Positions 54,852 to 62,954 are shown, numbered from the stretch's first letter. The stretch: 64,000 nt of DNA from Oscillospiraceae bacterium (GCA_015068455.1 SVKO01000002.1:310001-374000), one strand, 5' to 3'. Made by a program: numbers and translations. The notes: generated by a model not told the origin, from the sequence alone.

Positions 54852-55796
54852 TTACTCCGCGTTCGTCATCTGCAGCACCTTGATCGCTTCGCTGCGCAGC
54901 AGCCTTGCGTCAAGGAACTCGATGGCGTAATATCCGCACTGCTGATACATGGCGTAAAGCTCCTGCAGCAGGCGCAGGCTGACCGGATCGCGGTCGATGA
55001 CCCAGTAGTAACTGAAATCACCGAAGGCAATCGGCTTGCTGCCGACCTCGGCATCGGGCATGGCATTGTTGATACAAACCGGCCTGCCGAGGATCGTATC
55101 GTTTGCGTTGTTCCACAGGTAGGCGCCACTCTCGTCCTTCAGTGTCCGAAGCGTCGCCGCAGTACGGTCGTTCATCAACCACGTACCGTGATCCCTGTAT
55201 TCCGGATCAACGGTGAAGAACAGGCGCAGCACGTTGTCGTAAGTAAGCGCGTCGGTACGGATCCCGACCTCAGCGCCGCCTTCATCGTGCAGAATGCCAA
55301 TCGGCATATTCTCTCCGGTGCCGGTGATAAACGCCGCGTCCTCCGCTCTGGCGAAATCCTTGGCCAGACGCTTGATCAGATAATCCTCGACGTCGAACTT
55401 GCTTTCGCGGAGAATGTCTTCGTGCAGGCGGAGAATTGTCGCCAGTTTGTGACGGCGAACACCGGATTTGGTAAATACCGGCGCGCAATCAGCGACCGGG
55501 ATTACTCTGCCTTCCGGAATCCACGAGACCGGTTCCTTGCCATCTACGGCGAAAAAGTTGAACTCGGTATCGTAGGCTTCGATCACCGTGGAAATCTTAC
55601 GGAAGGTGCTCTCTTTCTGACGCGCCTCATTGTATCTGAGCCTCGAGGCCAGCGGCAGCAGATATGTTCCGTCAGCGTAAGCGCCGCCTGACAGGGTGTC
55701 GAAGTTGGCGCTGGTGGCCGTTTTTACGCCTTTCCAGAAGTTATATGCATAGCTTCCGTCCTCGGCGGCTTTGTTTCTCTCGTAAAAAGACTTCAT
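54852..55796 (-). CDS. HK97-fold phage major capsid protein (lone, no delta domain)
   Basis: 314 residues beginning close to the mature capsid fold: GAYADGTYLLPLASRLRYNE, then AYDTEFNFFAVDGKEPVSWIP, VRRHKLATILRLHEDILRES and DFARAEDAAFITGTGENMPIGIL, which are standard features of HK97 capsid proteins. The usual ~100-residue N-terminal scaffold (delta) domain is missing. No terminase, portal, protease or tail gene is in the window. SD AGGAGG lies before ATG 55796. The next gene on the same strand is TnpW-like, and the upstream one is the P4-type primase. It could form a small capsid, take part in hijacked capsids, or form an encapsulin-like shell. Confidence 0.85.
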   Translation of the reverse strand: MKSFYERNKAAEDGSYAYNFWKGVKTATSANFDTLSGGAYADGTYLLPLASRLRYNEARQKESTFRKISTVIEAYDTEFNFFAVDGKEPVSWIPEGRVIPVADCAPVFTKSGVRRHKLATILRLHEDILRESKFDVEDYLIKRLAKDFARAEDAAFITGTGENMPIGILHDEGGAEVGIRTDALTYDNVLRLFFTVDPEYRDHGTWLMNDRTAATLRTLKDESGAYLWNNANDTILGRPVCINNAMPDAEVGSKPIAFGDFSYYWVIDRDPVSLRLLQELYAMYQQCGYYAIEFLDARLLRSEAIKVLQMTNAE

Positions 55797-55814
55797 AATG
55801 GTTTCCTCCTAAAA

Positions 55815-55957
55815 CTTGATTATTTGATTTTGGCTTGAATACTGCTTGATTTCGGTCTTGAAAACTATCCTGAAAGGATCCGATTGATCATAAAACCACC
55901 TCCGTTTCCGTTGAAAAACCCTTGAAAACTTGATTTCGCGCCTATCCCCGCTCTTGA
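55815..55957. repeat. Phased TTGA repeats upstream of the capsid gene
   Basis: TTGA occurs ten times: 55816, 55824, 55835, 55846, 55858, 55884, 55911, 55922, 55930 and 55954 (mostly as CTTGA). The first five are 8-12 bp apart, about one helical turn. They cover the leader of the capsid gene and could be protein-binding sites or an iteron array. Confidence 0.5.
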
Positions 55958-56034
55958 TTTCCCGATTTTTCGCGCGTGACCCCACGCCGTTGTCCGGGCC
56001 ATCAGCTCCAGAGATTTGACTCCCCCTACCCCCG

Positions 56035-56121
56035 TGTAGCAGGTTGTAGCAGGTTTTTATGGTTGTTTCAAAAATCGCTTTCCTATAGGAATTAATGTTT
56101 TTCCTGCTACAACCTGCTACA
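56035..56121. repeat. Perfect 19-bp inverted repeat made of two 10-bp iterons per arm
   Basis: Left arm TGTAGCAGGTTGTAGCAGG (56035-56053) and its exact complement (56103-56121), 49 bp apart around an AT-rich centre. Each arm holds two direct copies of GTAGCAGG spaced 10 bp. It lies just beyond the primase stop, in the 341-bp noncoding gap before the capsid gene. Likely a protein-binding site: replication origin, packaging site or operator. Confidence 0.75.
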
Positions 56122-56137
56122 AACCTGTGAGGAGGGC

Positions 56138-58312
56138 TTACAGCGGGCAGGTCCCATCCCTGATCCGGTATCCGATGAGCAGGGTGGTGGGATTGCCACC
56201 GCTGCGCGGGCGCTTGCGGACGACCTCCGCGATGGTGCGGAGTGCCTGATTGAAGTTGCGGCTGTTCTCTGCGTAGCAGCCGTTCTCCTGACACCACTGC
56301 CTGTATCGGTCATAGAGCAGCGCGGTCTTTGTCTCCTGCGCTGGTGCCTCCACCAGCACATCGTCCACGAACTGCGTGATCTTATCGCTGTCCTGCTGGT
56401 AGTCCTGAATGGCCGCTCTCACGGATTCCGGCGGATTCAGTCCTTCCCGACGCAGGCGTAAGTACCCTTCGATCAGCCAGTTCAGGATCGCGCTCTTTTG
56501 ATCCTCGCCACCGAACAGCGTTTTCAGATCTTTGTCCTGCTCTGATTCATCAAACTGCCGTTCAAACGGGATTACGATGACACGATGGCTGGTGAACAGC
56601 GTCATATCGTTGATCGTCGGCCGGTAATTGGTATTGATATAGATTTTGAACTGCGGCCGAAAATCAAAACTGTTTTCGTGCAGGAAGCGCGCGTTCAAGG
56701 TATCGTTGCCAGTCATGCTTTTTACCAGCGCCGAATTCAGGATCAGCCCTTTGCTCGGCTCCGAGATGTTCGTAAAGCGGACGCCCGCCAAACGCGCAAT
56801 ATCCTCGCTGGGACTCTGGCTGGAAACATTCGGCTTCAGACCGATCATCTCCGGCCGGGACGCACAGCCATAGCTGCCTAATACCTTCAAAACGCTTTCG
56901 CAGAGGGTGCCTTTGCCGTTTCGGGTCTTTGCACCGTACAGGATAAACAGGCACTCGTACCGTGTATCGCCACTGATCCCGTAACCAAAGGCCTTCTGCA
57001 GAAATGCGGCTTTCTCCAGATCGCCGCTGCAGATTTCTTCGATGAAGGAACTGAAACGTTGGCTTTTCGCTTCAGGGCGATACGCCACGCCGGAAATCTT
57101 GGTGAGCTTGTCCTCCGGCGAGTGCTCCGTGAACAGCATCGTATCCAGATGTAGAGTGCCGTTTTTGCAGTTGAATACATAAGGATCCGCGTCAAACTCG
57201 TGCATGGAAATAGGGTGCACACTCTGTGCGTCCTTCAGGATCGTCTCGCGGACATTGCGATTCTGCCATTTGGTGCAGTATTTCAGGTATTCCTGTTTCC
57301 GCTGCTCGTCCGTAATGGTCAGGGCATACCGGATCAGATCGTTCGCCAGCTCTTTGCAGCGCTCCATGGTAAACAGATTTCCGGGATCCGCAGCCCAGAC
57401 GCCGCCATCGTACTTGTACCAGCATTTCCGCTCCGGCACATACCGGACGATGCGCTGGAAGCAGTCCGCAAACAAGCGACCTCCGCCGATATCCGTCCAC
57501 GGGTAAGTGCGGTTGTTCTCCGGCTGTGTTTGCTGTAGGAACACCGTAGTATCGCTCGGCGCGTTGTATGCATCCGGTTGTACATATCCCGGCCTTGCCG
57601 CTTCCTTTGCTCCGTACTTGGCCGCGCTGTTCCAGATCGCCTGCAGCTCGTTCCGCTCCAGCGGCGGCACACACGCTGCTGCCTCCGCGTCAAACAGCTT
57701 GCGAGCTTCCTCGGTATTACCGTACCGCTTGATCAGACGACCGGCCTTTTTTGAGAGCGTAGCATTCCGGCTGCCTGCAGTAATCAGCTTTGGCAGCACC
57801 TGATCCACGGTCTTTGTCCCATCGACGATGAAGGCGCCGTTATCAGGGCTTCCAAAGTAGAATCGCGCTGCATCGACGGCATTCCCGTCAAACCACGGGA
57901 AGCGCTGCAGGATCTGCTGCTTCATAGCTGCATACTGTTTCGCGTACGAGACCGGCCTGATCGGGAAGTACACATGGAACTTGGGGCGTGCTGCCTTGCC
58001 GTTCTTTCCCTTCATGTGATTCCGGCTGTATCCCACGCCGAAGGCGACATCGGGGAAGACCGCCTTCACATCCTCCGGTGTCTTCCATTCGGCCGGATCC
58101 TCGCTTTGGTCGTTGTCGCAGTCCATTGGGATGACGTCGGAACTCTCGAAATTCGCTTCGCTGCGCCGGTCGTCTCTGTACTTGGCGCAGACGTGATCGT
58201 GCCGCAAGGCCTCGCGCAGTGCCTCTGGATCGGCTATCTCCGCTCTAATCGGGTATATGGTATTCTTGGCGTTGCCCGCGCCGTTTGTTCGGTAAAGCGT
58301 GAACTGCTGCAT
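56138..58312 (-). CDS. Primase-helicase of phage/satellite P4 alpha type (AEP + D5 + SF3 helicase)
   Basis: 724 residues. An archaeo-eukaryotic primase-type N-terminus has the DxD pair MDCDND (Asp64, Asp66) and KFHVYFPI. A D5_N-type region follows (FADCFQRIVRYVPERKCWY, about residues 281-299), then an SF3 helicase with Walker A GAKTRNGKGT (residues 460-469) and RVIVIPFERQFDE. A C-terminal winged-helix part (LYDRYRQWCQENGCYAEN) would bind DNA. In phage P4 one such protein primes, unwinds and recognises origin iterons. SD AAAGGAGGT precedes ATG 58312. This is the replication gene of the element and follows the HTH gene by 39 bases. Confidence 0.88.
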   Translation of the reverse strand: MQQFTLYRTNGAGNAKNTIYPIRAEIADPEALREALRHDHVCAKYRDDRRSEANFESSDVIPMDCDNDQSEDPAEWKTPEDVKAVFPDVAFGVGYSRNHMKGKNGKAARPKFHVYFPIRPVSYAKQYAAMKQQILQRFPWFDGNAVDAARFYFGSPDNGAFIVDGTKTVDQVLPKLITAGSRNATLSKKAGRLIKRYGNTEEARKLFDAEAAACVPPLERNELQAIWNSAAKYGAKEAARPGYVQPDAYNAPSDTTVFLQQTQPENNRTYPWTDIGGGRLFADCFQRIVRYVPERKCWYKYDGGVWAADPGNLFTMERCKELANDLIRYALTITDEQRKQEYLKYCTKWQNRNVRETILKDAQSVHPISMHEFDADPYVFNCKNGTLHLDTMLFTEHSPEDKLTKISGVAYRPEAKSQRFSSFIEEICSGDLEKAAFLQKAFGYGISGDTRYECLFILYGAKTRNGKGTLCESVLKVLGSYGCASRPEMIGLKPNVSSQSPSEDIARLAGVRFTNISEPSKGLILNSALVKSMTGNDTLNARFLHENSFDFRPQFKIYINTNYRPTINDMTLFTSHRVIVIPFERQFDESEQDKDLKTLFGGEDQKSAILNWLIEGYLRLRREGLNPPESVRAAIQDYQQDSDKITQFVDDVLVEAPAQETKTALLYDRYRQWCQENGCYAENSRNFNQALRTIAEVVRKRPRSGGNPTTLLIGYRIRDGTCPL

Positions 58313-58351
58313 ACCGACGCACCTCCTTTCCCTGATAATCTCTGGACTGCG

Positions 58352-58549
58352 TCATTTGCCTCGAATGATCAGCTCGATTGCCTTGAAGAAAATTTTCTTT
58401 TCTTCGGGCGACAGCTCTGTCCGTAGCTTCCGGGATATGGTCTCAGGTCGTTCACCGAGCTGCTGGGCGATCTGCCAGAATTTGATGCCTTCCTCAATGC
58501 AGGCGATCCGGATATCTTTGTTGGCCACATCGTGTCGTATTCTATACAT
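58352..58549 (-). CDS. Small HTH protein of the element
   Basis: 65 residues: NKDIRIACIEEGIKFWQIAQ followed by LGERPETISRKLRTELSPEEKKI. The IKFWQIAQQLGERPETISRKLR block is a helix-turn-helix, similar to small phage regulators that precede replication genes. ATG 58549 is chosen because AAAGGA lies nine bases upstream. It could be the regulator (excisionase-like or repressor) of the primase operon. Confidence 0.75.
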   Translation of the reverse strand: MYRIRHDVANKDIRIACIEEGIKFWQIAQQLGERPETISRKLRTELSPEEKKIFFKAIELIIRGK

Positions 58550-58613
58550 AGCTTTTTCCTTTCCGCCGCCGCTGCGGCATCTGTATTTGAACAGCTCGGC
58601 GGGCATCGGGAGA

Positions 58614-58672
58614 TAAAAAAATAGAAGGCAGATATAGAACAGACTCTCGTCTGTCGTATATCCACCTTCTAT
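58614..58672 (-). terminator. Attenuator-like intrinsic terminator in the leader of the replication operon
   Basis: On the minus strand ATAGAAGG-TG-GATATA...TATATC-TG-CCTTCTAT, with inner ACAGAC-GAGA-GTCTGT, followed by T6-7. The stem has three paired blocks with small internal loops and a GNRA-type tetraloop. It lies about 120 bp after the promoter and 65 bp before the HTH gene. Confidence 0.8.
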
Positions 58673-58785
58673 GTCATATTGCAGCTACTTTAGGTTGCCC
58701 ATATTTTCAGGGTCGCTGTTCGCTGGGAAATTCCTCGGTGAAGTGCTTTCGCACAAGCTATTCAGTTGTTCGCTCATCTCTGAGC
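58673..58785 (-). promoter_or_regulatory. Structured 5' leader of the replication operon
   Basis: Between promoter and attenuator. The transcript contains GCUCA-GAGA-UGAGC and GUGC-GAAA-GCAC hairpins, both with GNRA loops, two copies of AGCGAACA, and a short CCC...GGG stem. A possible nine-codon uORF starts at AUGCUC right after the promoter. No known RNA family recognised. Confidence 0.55.
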
Positions 58786-58791
58786 ATCTTT

Positions 58792-58819
58792 ATTATACCA
58801 AATCCAAAAACCAAGTCAA
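58792..58819 (-). promoter_or_regulatory. Strong promoter of the HTH-primase-capsid operon
   Basis: Minus strand: TTGACT (58819-58814), 16-bp spacer, perfect TATAAT (58797-58792). Confidence 0.85.
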
Positions 58820-58855
58820 CATCATAATGATAACTTTTTTGCGTTGCACGCTTGA

Positions 58856-58873
58856 AGTAACGATTTCGTTACT
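58856..58873. promoter_or_regulatory. Palindromic operator-like site
   Basis: AGTAACGA-TT-TCGTTACT, a perfect 8-bp inverted repeat about 37 bp upstream of the -35 box of the replication-operon promoter and about 50 bp after the GIY-YIG stop. A candidate binding site for the element regulator. Confidence 0.5.
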
Positions 58874-58925
58874 CGTTGTGCAGAATGACAAAAGGTGACT
58901 TGTGACGGGAATGGGCTAATGGATC

Positions 58926-59585
58926 TTATACTTCCAGCCGGTGCCGGATATCGTTCAGCCATTCGCCCTTGTATTTGAAATACTTTGGGCCGGCCATAGC
59001 CCATTTCACCCCGAGCAGGTGTTTTGCAAGTGCTGTCAGTGACCAGCGCTGCCCTTCATATTCAACGTGTTTATCGTCGGCGACAGTGCACGTGATCCCT
59101 GAGGGCTCTGCCGCACTGCGCCAAAATTCGATTTCCTCGCCGACGGCAATATTACACATGGAGAACGTAAACGGCGCCATGCGCTCCTGATGCGCTTCAC
59201 TGATCTCTTGCGCCATGGCCTCATCCTTCTGTTCGGCGGCGGTGGCTTTCCATTTTTTTAGGCGGTGCTTATAGCCGTTGATCTCTGCAATTGCCTCCAG
59301 AATGGCATAGGCGTCCTCCGGCGTCATAGCGTAGAACTCCCGTATACGCTTTTTGCCGTCAACTTCTTCTTGTGATCGAAGCTCTGGATCCAGCTTGTCC
59401 AATATAGAGTGCAGCTTTTTATCGGACAGTGCAGAATCCACTTCGTATGTAGCGTAGACACGAAATGCAAACGGCACCGCCGAGCTGCGGTTCAGTTCAT
59501 CCAATCGTTGCTTTACGTCCGTTGCGTAACCGATTTTTACATACTGCGGAAATGACGGATTCGTCAGAATGTAGATGTAGCCCAT
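58926..59585 (-). CDS. GIY-YIG nuclease (T5orf172/Mug113-like) with DUF4357-like C-terminus
   Basis: 219 residues. The N-terminus MGYIYILTNPSFPQYVKIGY is the GIY-YIG core, followed by QRLDELNRSSAVPFAFRVYA and DKKLHSILDKL, as in the T5orf172/Mug113 branch. The C-terminal ~60 residues (GQRWSLTALAKHLLG to YFKYKGEWLNDIR) resemble DUF4357, often fused to such nucleases. ATG 59585 follows AAGGGGG. It starts 14 bases after the DUF3800 gene, so it is its operon partner. Proteins of this kind are common in mobile elements and near restriction systems. Confidence 0.8.
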   Translation of the reverse strand: MGYIYILTNPSFPQYVKIGYATDVKQRLDELNRSSAVPFAFRVYATYEVDSALSDKKLHSILDKLDPELRSQEEVDGKKRIREFYAMTPEDAYAILEAIAEINGYKHRLKKWKATAAEQKDEAMAQEISEAHQERMAPFTFSMCNIAVGEEIEFWRSAAEPSGITCTVADDKHVEYEGQRWSLTALAKHLLGVKWAMAGPKYFKYKGEWLNDIRHRLEV

Positions 59586-59599
59586 TATATCCCCCTTGC

Positions 59600-60412
59600 T
59601 TACGTATCGAAAATAGTTTCTATCTGTCCTCTGAAGGCCGTGTGCTTCGGAATGTCTATCACGCCATAACCGACTACTTTTCCGTTGGCATGGCAACGCA
59701 TCCGGGGCTTAATGAATTCGTCATATAAATCCGTCGCAAACTGATAATTCCCCGGTGATACGATCTTTCCGCGCAAATAACCGTTCATCACACCAGCAGC
59801 ATAATCGGCAAGCTGGATACCGGGGCTGTAAAGACTGTTTTCAATCAATACGCCTTGGTATAGGTGTTTGTACCGGACAAAGTCGCCCTGCATTGTGAAC
59901 GCATGACACGCTGCCTTGATCTGCCTGATAGTATCTGCGTTCAATTCGTCCATCACAAAAGTTGCAAACCCGTTTTCTGAACGCATATCCATCTGAATCC
60001 GCTGGAATGCGTCTTGCATATGGAAGCGGTAAACAGTATCACTATTCAAATCACACGTTCGGCCTACAATATCCGTTACCGTAAACATAAAGCGTGTGGA
60101 TTCTTTCCCGACTGCCGTTTCAAAAATCTTCCGATAGTATCCTTTTAAGCGATTGACCGGCATCCGTGCGATCAAGTCATTCCGCGGGTTCCTTTTTATT
60201 TTTCTCCACAGATCCGACCATTTGATTTCCTCATCAAAAGGGATCTCGTACTCTCCAGCGATGCGCTGCATCTCTATTTGATATTGGCGATAATCGTCAA
60301 TATCCATCAACACATTTGAGCGTATGTAAAACGGATGGCTTCGGATATGAGCATCACTGGGGCGGCGCTCGTATGCACCCGCTTCATCTGTGAAAACGAA
60401 ATAGTTGCTCAT
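59600..60412 (-). CDS. DUF3800 domain protein
   Basis: 270 residues with the DUF3800 layout, an RNase H-like fold: FVFTDEAGAYERR at the N-terminus (acidic first strand), ATFVMDELNADT in the middle and GIQLADYAAGVMNGYLRG at the C-terminus with the conserved QxADxxA motif. DUF3800 proteins occur often in defence islands and mobile elements; a nuclease role is suspected. ATG 60412 overlaps the stop of the upstream 252-residue gene by four bases (ATGA), so the two are translationally coupled. Confidence 0.8.
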   Translation of the reverse strand: MSNYFVFTDEAGAYERRPSDAHIRSHPFYIRSNVLMDIDDYRQYQIEMQRIAGEYEIPFDEEIKWSDLWRKIKRNPRNDLIARMPVNRLKGYYRKIFETAVGKESTRFMFTVTDIVGRTCDLNSDTVYRFHMQDAFQRIQMDMRSENGFATFVMDELNADTIRQIKAACHAFTMQGDFVRYKHLYQGVLIENSLYSPGIQLADYAAGVMNGYLRGKIVSPGNYQFATDLYDEFIKPRMRCHANGKVVGYGVIDIPKHTAFRGQIETIFDT

Positions 60413-61167
60413 TTTTCTGTTTCTTTTAGGTGCCTCATCAGGTTGGCAATAGAAGCTACTGCAAGAACACAAATTCCCGCAGCCCGCTTAGTAGCATTTC
60501 TATCGTGCGTCAATTGATTGCTCATATCAACGGAAGACTTAACATACTTTACGACCTTTTCTGATTCGGCAGCAAGTTCAAATGAAATATATGCTTCAAA
60601 CATGCGTTTGGCATCTGTCGGACTGATATCAGTTCCGTCAACTGATGGATGCTTTTCCTTGTCGAACACCTGCTGTGCAATCGAAATGAGCGTTTCCCGT
60701 CCCAGCATACCTATCGCCTGATACTTCTCCTCAGTATCAGCTATTTTTAGTCGACTTTTCATCTCTTCAATTGAACGGTCGACTCTATTCCAGCCAGTAG
60801 GTACTATACTTTGTTCGAATACAGGCATGACCGAAAAAGACGCATATCTATCAAAAAGCATTTTTCGGAGTTCTATGGCGTCTGGATTATTCTCAAAAAG
60901 AGGCAACTCTGAAAGCTCCTTTATGATAACGAACTGTTGTTGACCATTAAACGCGGAAAGGTTTCTATGAAGGGCAGTACGTTTATTGGGAACAATGCTT
61001 CCGAATTTCCCAAAATCGGCAGACGTGATAGGAATATCAACGCCAAAATCCACAGCATAGGCGTTACAGTATTTTACGATTTGGCCTCCACTCAATCCCG
61101 AGTTCGTTTCTGCCAGAATATCTGCAGCGTGTGAAACAAACACATCCGGAATCTTTCTGTTGTCCAT
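60409..61167 (-). CDS. Unknown protein coupled to DUF3800, possible abortive-infection-type factor
   Basis: 252 residues. The N-terminal ~75 residues (VFVSHAADILAETNSGLSG, IVKYCNAYAVDFGVDIPI) look like a small recognition domain that I have seen in putative abortive infection proteins, but I cannot name it with certainty. The C-terminal helical part ends THDRNATKRAAGICVLAVAS, similar in style to HEPN-like or short C-terminal domains of defence effectors. GGAGGTTGA lies seven bases before ATG 61167. Base composition is more AT-rich than the chromosome. Function is open. Confidence 0.6.
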   Translation of the reverse strand: MDNRKIPDVFVSHAADILAETNSGLSGGQIVKYCNAYAVDFGVDIPITSADFGKFGSIVPNKRTALHRNLSAFNGQQQFVIIKELSELPLFENNPDAIELRKMLFDRYASFSVMPVFEQSIVPTGWNRVDRSIEEMKSRLKIADTEEKYQAIGMLGRETLISIAQQVFDKEKHPSVDGTDISPTDAKRMFEAYISFELAAESEKVVKYVKSSVDMSNQLTHDRNATKRAAGICVLAVASIANLMRHLKETEK

Positions 61168-61210
61168 GAGGTCAACCTCCAATCATTAATCGCGTATGGC
61201 AAGTTTTTTG

Positions 61211-61450
61211 TTATTGAACGCCAAGAAAACGGAGCTCGATTTCTTGCGAGAGGGCTTCTTTAACGAGTTCCAGATCGCGTTTCATGTTTTGTTTATCCTG
61301 CTCACTGTAGTTACTGTTATCAATACATTTTTCGCAGAATTTGTGAAGCAGATCATTCCCGCGTTTTGCGTCTTCATACCCGGCATTCAGTATTAAGCCC
61401 ATTTGAATTGCTGCTATATAACTGTTTTTCAGATTTAAATAATCGATCAT
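61211..61450 (-). CDS. Small helical protein encoded directly after hsdS
   Basis: 79 residues: IDYLNLKNSYIAAIQMGLIL, then KFCEKCIDNSNYSEQDKQNM and a final helix. Start ATG 61450 has GAGGTGA five bases upstream. It starts ten bases after the hsdS stop, and the stop is 43 bases before the 252-residue gene. Not recognised; position suggests an accessory of the restriction module or the first gene of the DUF3800 set. Confidence 0.55.
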   Translation of the reverse strand: MIDYLNLKNSYIAAIQMGLILNAGYEDAKRGNDLLHKFCEKCIDNSNYSEQDKQNMKRDLELVKEALSQEIELRFLGVQ

Positions 61451-61460
61451 GGATTTCACC

Positions 61461-62954
61461 TCATTTCAATTCATCGCACACGGCGAGGAGTTCGTTTACA
61501 CGGTCAACGATGCGCTGCTGTTCAGCAAGGGGCGGCAGTGGTATGACAAAGTTTTCAACTTTTGTTGCGCTCAATCCTGGCTTATCGCCTATCTGCTTTG
61601 AAAACATTTGGTTTAGTACAAATGGAGCGCAAAGGCATAAATGCAGATAATGACGCAGTGGTTTTTCGACTAATCTAATGATCAGGACATGTTGATTAAC
61701 ATTAGCAATATCAAAATCATCTGGGACCAAAGCATTCCTGCCAATCGACCCGCCAGTAATGTTCATAAGAATATCCTGCGCTTGAACGATGCTTCCTGCT
61801 TTTTGATTATTGGTTTTTTCGTCAATGAAAGCGACTCCTTCCAGATGTAGCCCATCATCGTGGACATTCTGTTCCCGTAAGAATTTAATCCCATGTGGAA
61901 CGTAAACTGCAGCCCCACCAGTAGGAGTACTGCCTGCGCCGATTTTTTGACAAAGCCACCCCAGTTTTGCCCAAGACCAGTTTTCAGGAAGATCAAAAGT
62001 TAGCTCGTCCTCATCTATCGTTTCTGTCGCCTGACTCTTTTTCGCTTTTTTGTCTTTTTGCATCTGTTGGCGTTCGGCGCGGATGCGTTTCAAGAGTTCG
62101 GAGGCGGGCTCGTCTGCGGGATCGCGTTCTGTGAGCTTGCCTTGAATTGCTTGCTGCAAAATGGATTTGCGGAGCTTGTCCGGGAACTCGGCGTTCAGCG
62201 CAGTCAGCCGTTCTTCCGCCTTGCCGTATTCCTCCACCAGCGGCATCAATTCTTCGATTTTTGCAACAATGCGCTGCTGTTCAGCAAGCGGAGGGAGCGG
62301 AAAAGTAGTATTTGAAAGAACTTGTGTATTGATGTTGGCAATATTTGTGGTCTGCGTAGCATTTTTTAGAAAAGCTCCGCTTGCTTTAATGCTCATCAAA
62401 GCATAATACGCAAAAGCAGGGTATACGCAATTATCCGGTCTCAAAACTGTCAAGAATCCACCAAACGTTTTTCTTTCCGACTCATTCCAAATACAAGTTT
62501 TCCCCACTAATTCTCTTGAGTTTGCTGTGGACATAATTATATCGCGAGGTAACAACCACTGATCATCACGTTTTACGTATTCTGGAGAAACGAAAACGTC
62601 TGCATTAGAATTATACTGATTCTGAACCGATCCTGTTGTAGCACACGGGACTAGATCAGAAGAAGGCGTCTTTTTCTTTGCTTCTGATGGAAATGTTATT
62701 CCTCGGACAATAGTAAATAAATAGCCAATTTTCACCCATTCCCAACTTTCCGGAATATCAAACGGGATCTCATCACCTGAGATGGGATCAAGAGGCTTTT
62801 CTTTTTTTATTTTTCCCCCTTTGACCTGCCGCTCTTTCTCCGCCTTGATCCGTTTTAACAACTCCGACACTGGTTCGTCGTTCGGGTTCTGCGGAACGAG
62901 CTTCCCCTGCACGGCCAACTGAAGAATGGCATTTTTCAAATCCTGCGCTGTCAT
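61461..62954 (-). CDS. hsdS: Type I restriction-modification specificity subunit
   Basis: 497 residues. DNA-recognition subunit that directs HsdM and HsdR. Two target-recognition halves are visible, each opening with an FDIPESWEWVKIG or FDLPENWSWAKLG motif and ending with PLPPLAEQQRIV. The internal repeat ILQLAVQGKL / ILQQAIQGKL, each followed by DEPxSELLKRI, marks the conserved helical spacers. ATG 62954 overlaps the hsdM stop by four bases. The central variable regions are AT-rich, as usual for exchanged TRDs. Confidence 0.93.
   Translation of the reverse strand: MTAQDLKNAILQLAVQGKLVPQNPNDEPVSELLKRIKAEKERQVKGGKIKKEKPLDPISGDEIPFDIPESWEWVKIGYLFTIVRGITFPSEAKKKTPSSDLVPCATTGSVQNQYNSNADVFVSPEYVKRDDQWLLPRDIIMSTANSRELVGKTCIWNESERKTFGGFLTVLRPDNCVYPAFAYYALMSIKASGAFLKNATQTTNIANINTQVLSNTTFPLPPLAEQQRIVAKIEELMPLVEEYGKAEERLTALNAEFPDKLRKSILQQAIQGKLTERDPADEPASELLKRIRAERQQMQKDKKAKKSQATETIDEDELTFDLPENWSWAKLGWLCQKIGAGSTPTGGAAVYVPHGIKFLREQNVHDDGLHLEGVAFIDEKTNNQKAGSIVQAQDILMNITGGSIGRNALVPDDFDIANVNQHVLIIRLVEKPLRHYLHLCLCAPFVLNQMFSKQIGDKPGLSATKVENFVIPLPPLAEQQRIVDRVNELLAVCDELK

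Noticed and set aside
58671-58898. 75-codon plus-strand frame over the element promoter and leader
   Set aside because: It lies antisense to a clear minus-strand promoter and hairpins and has no SD.
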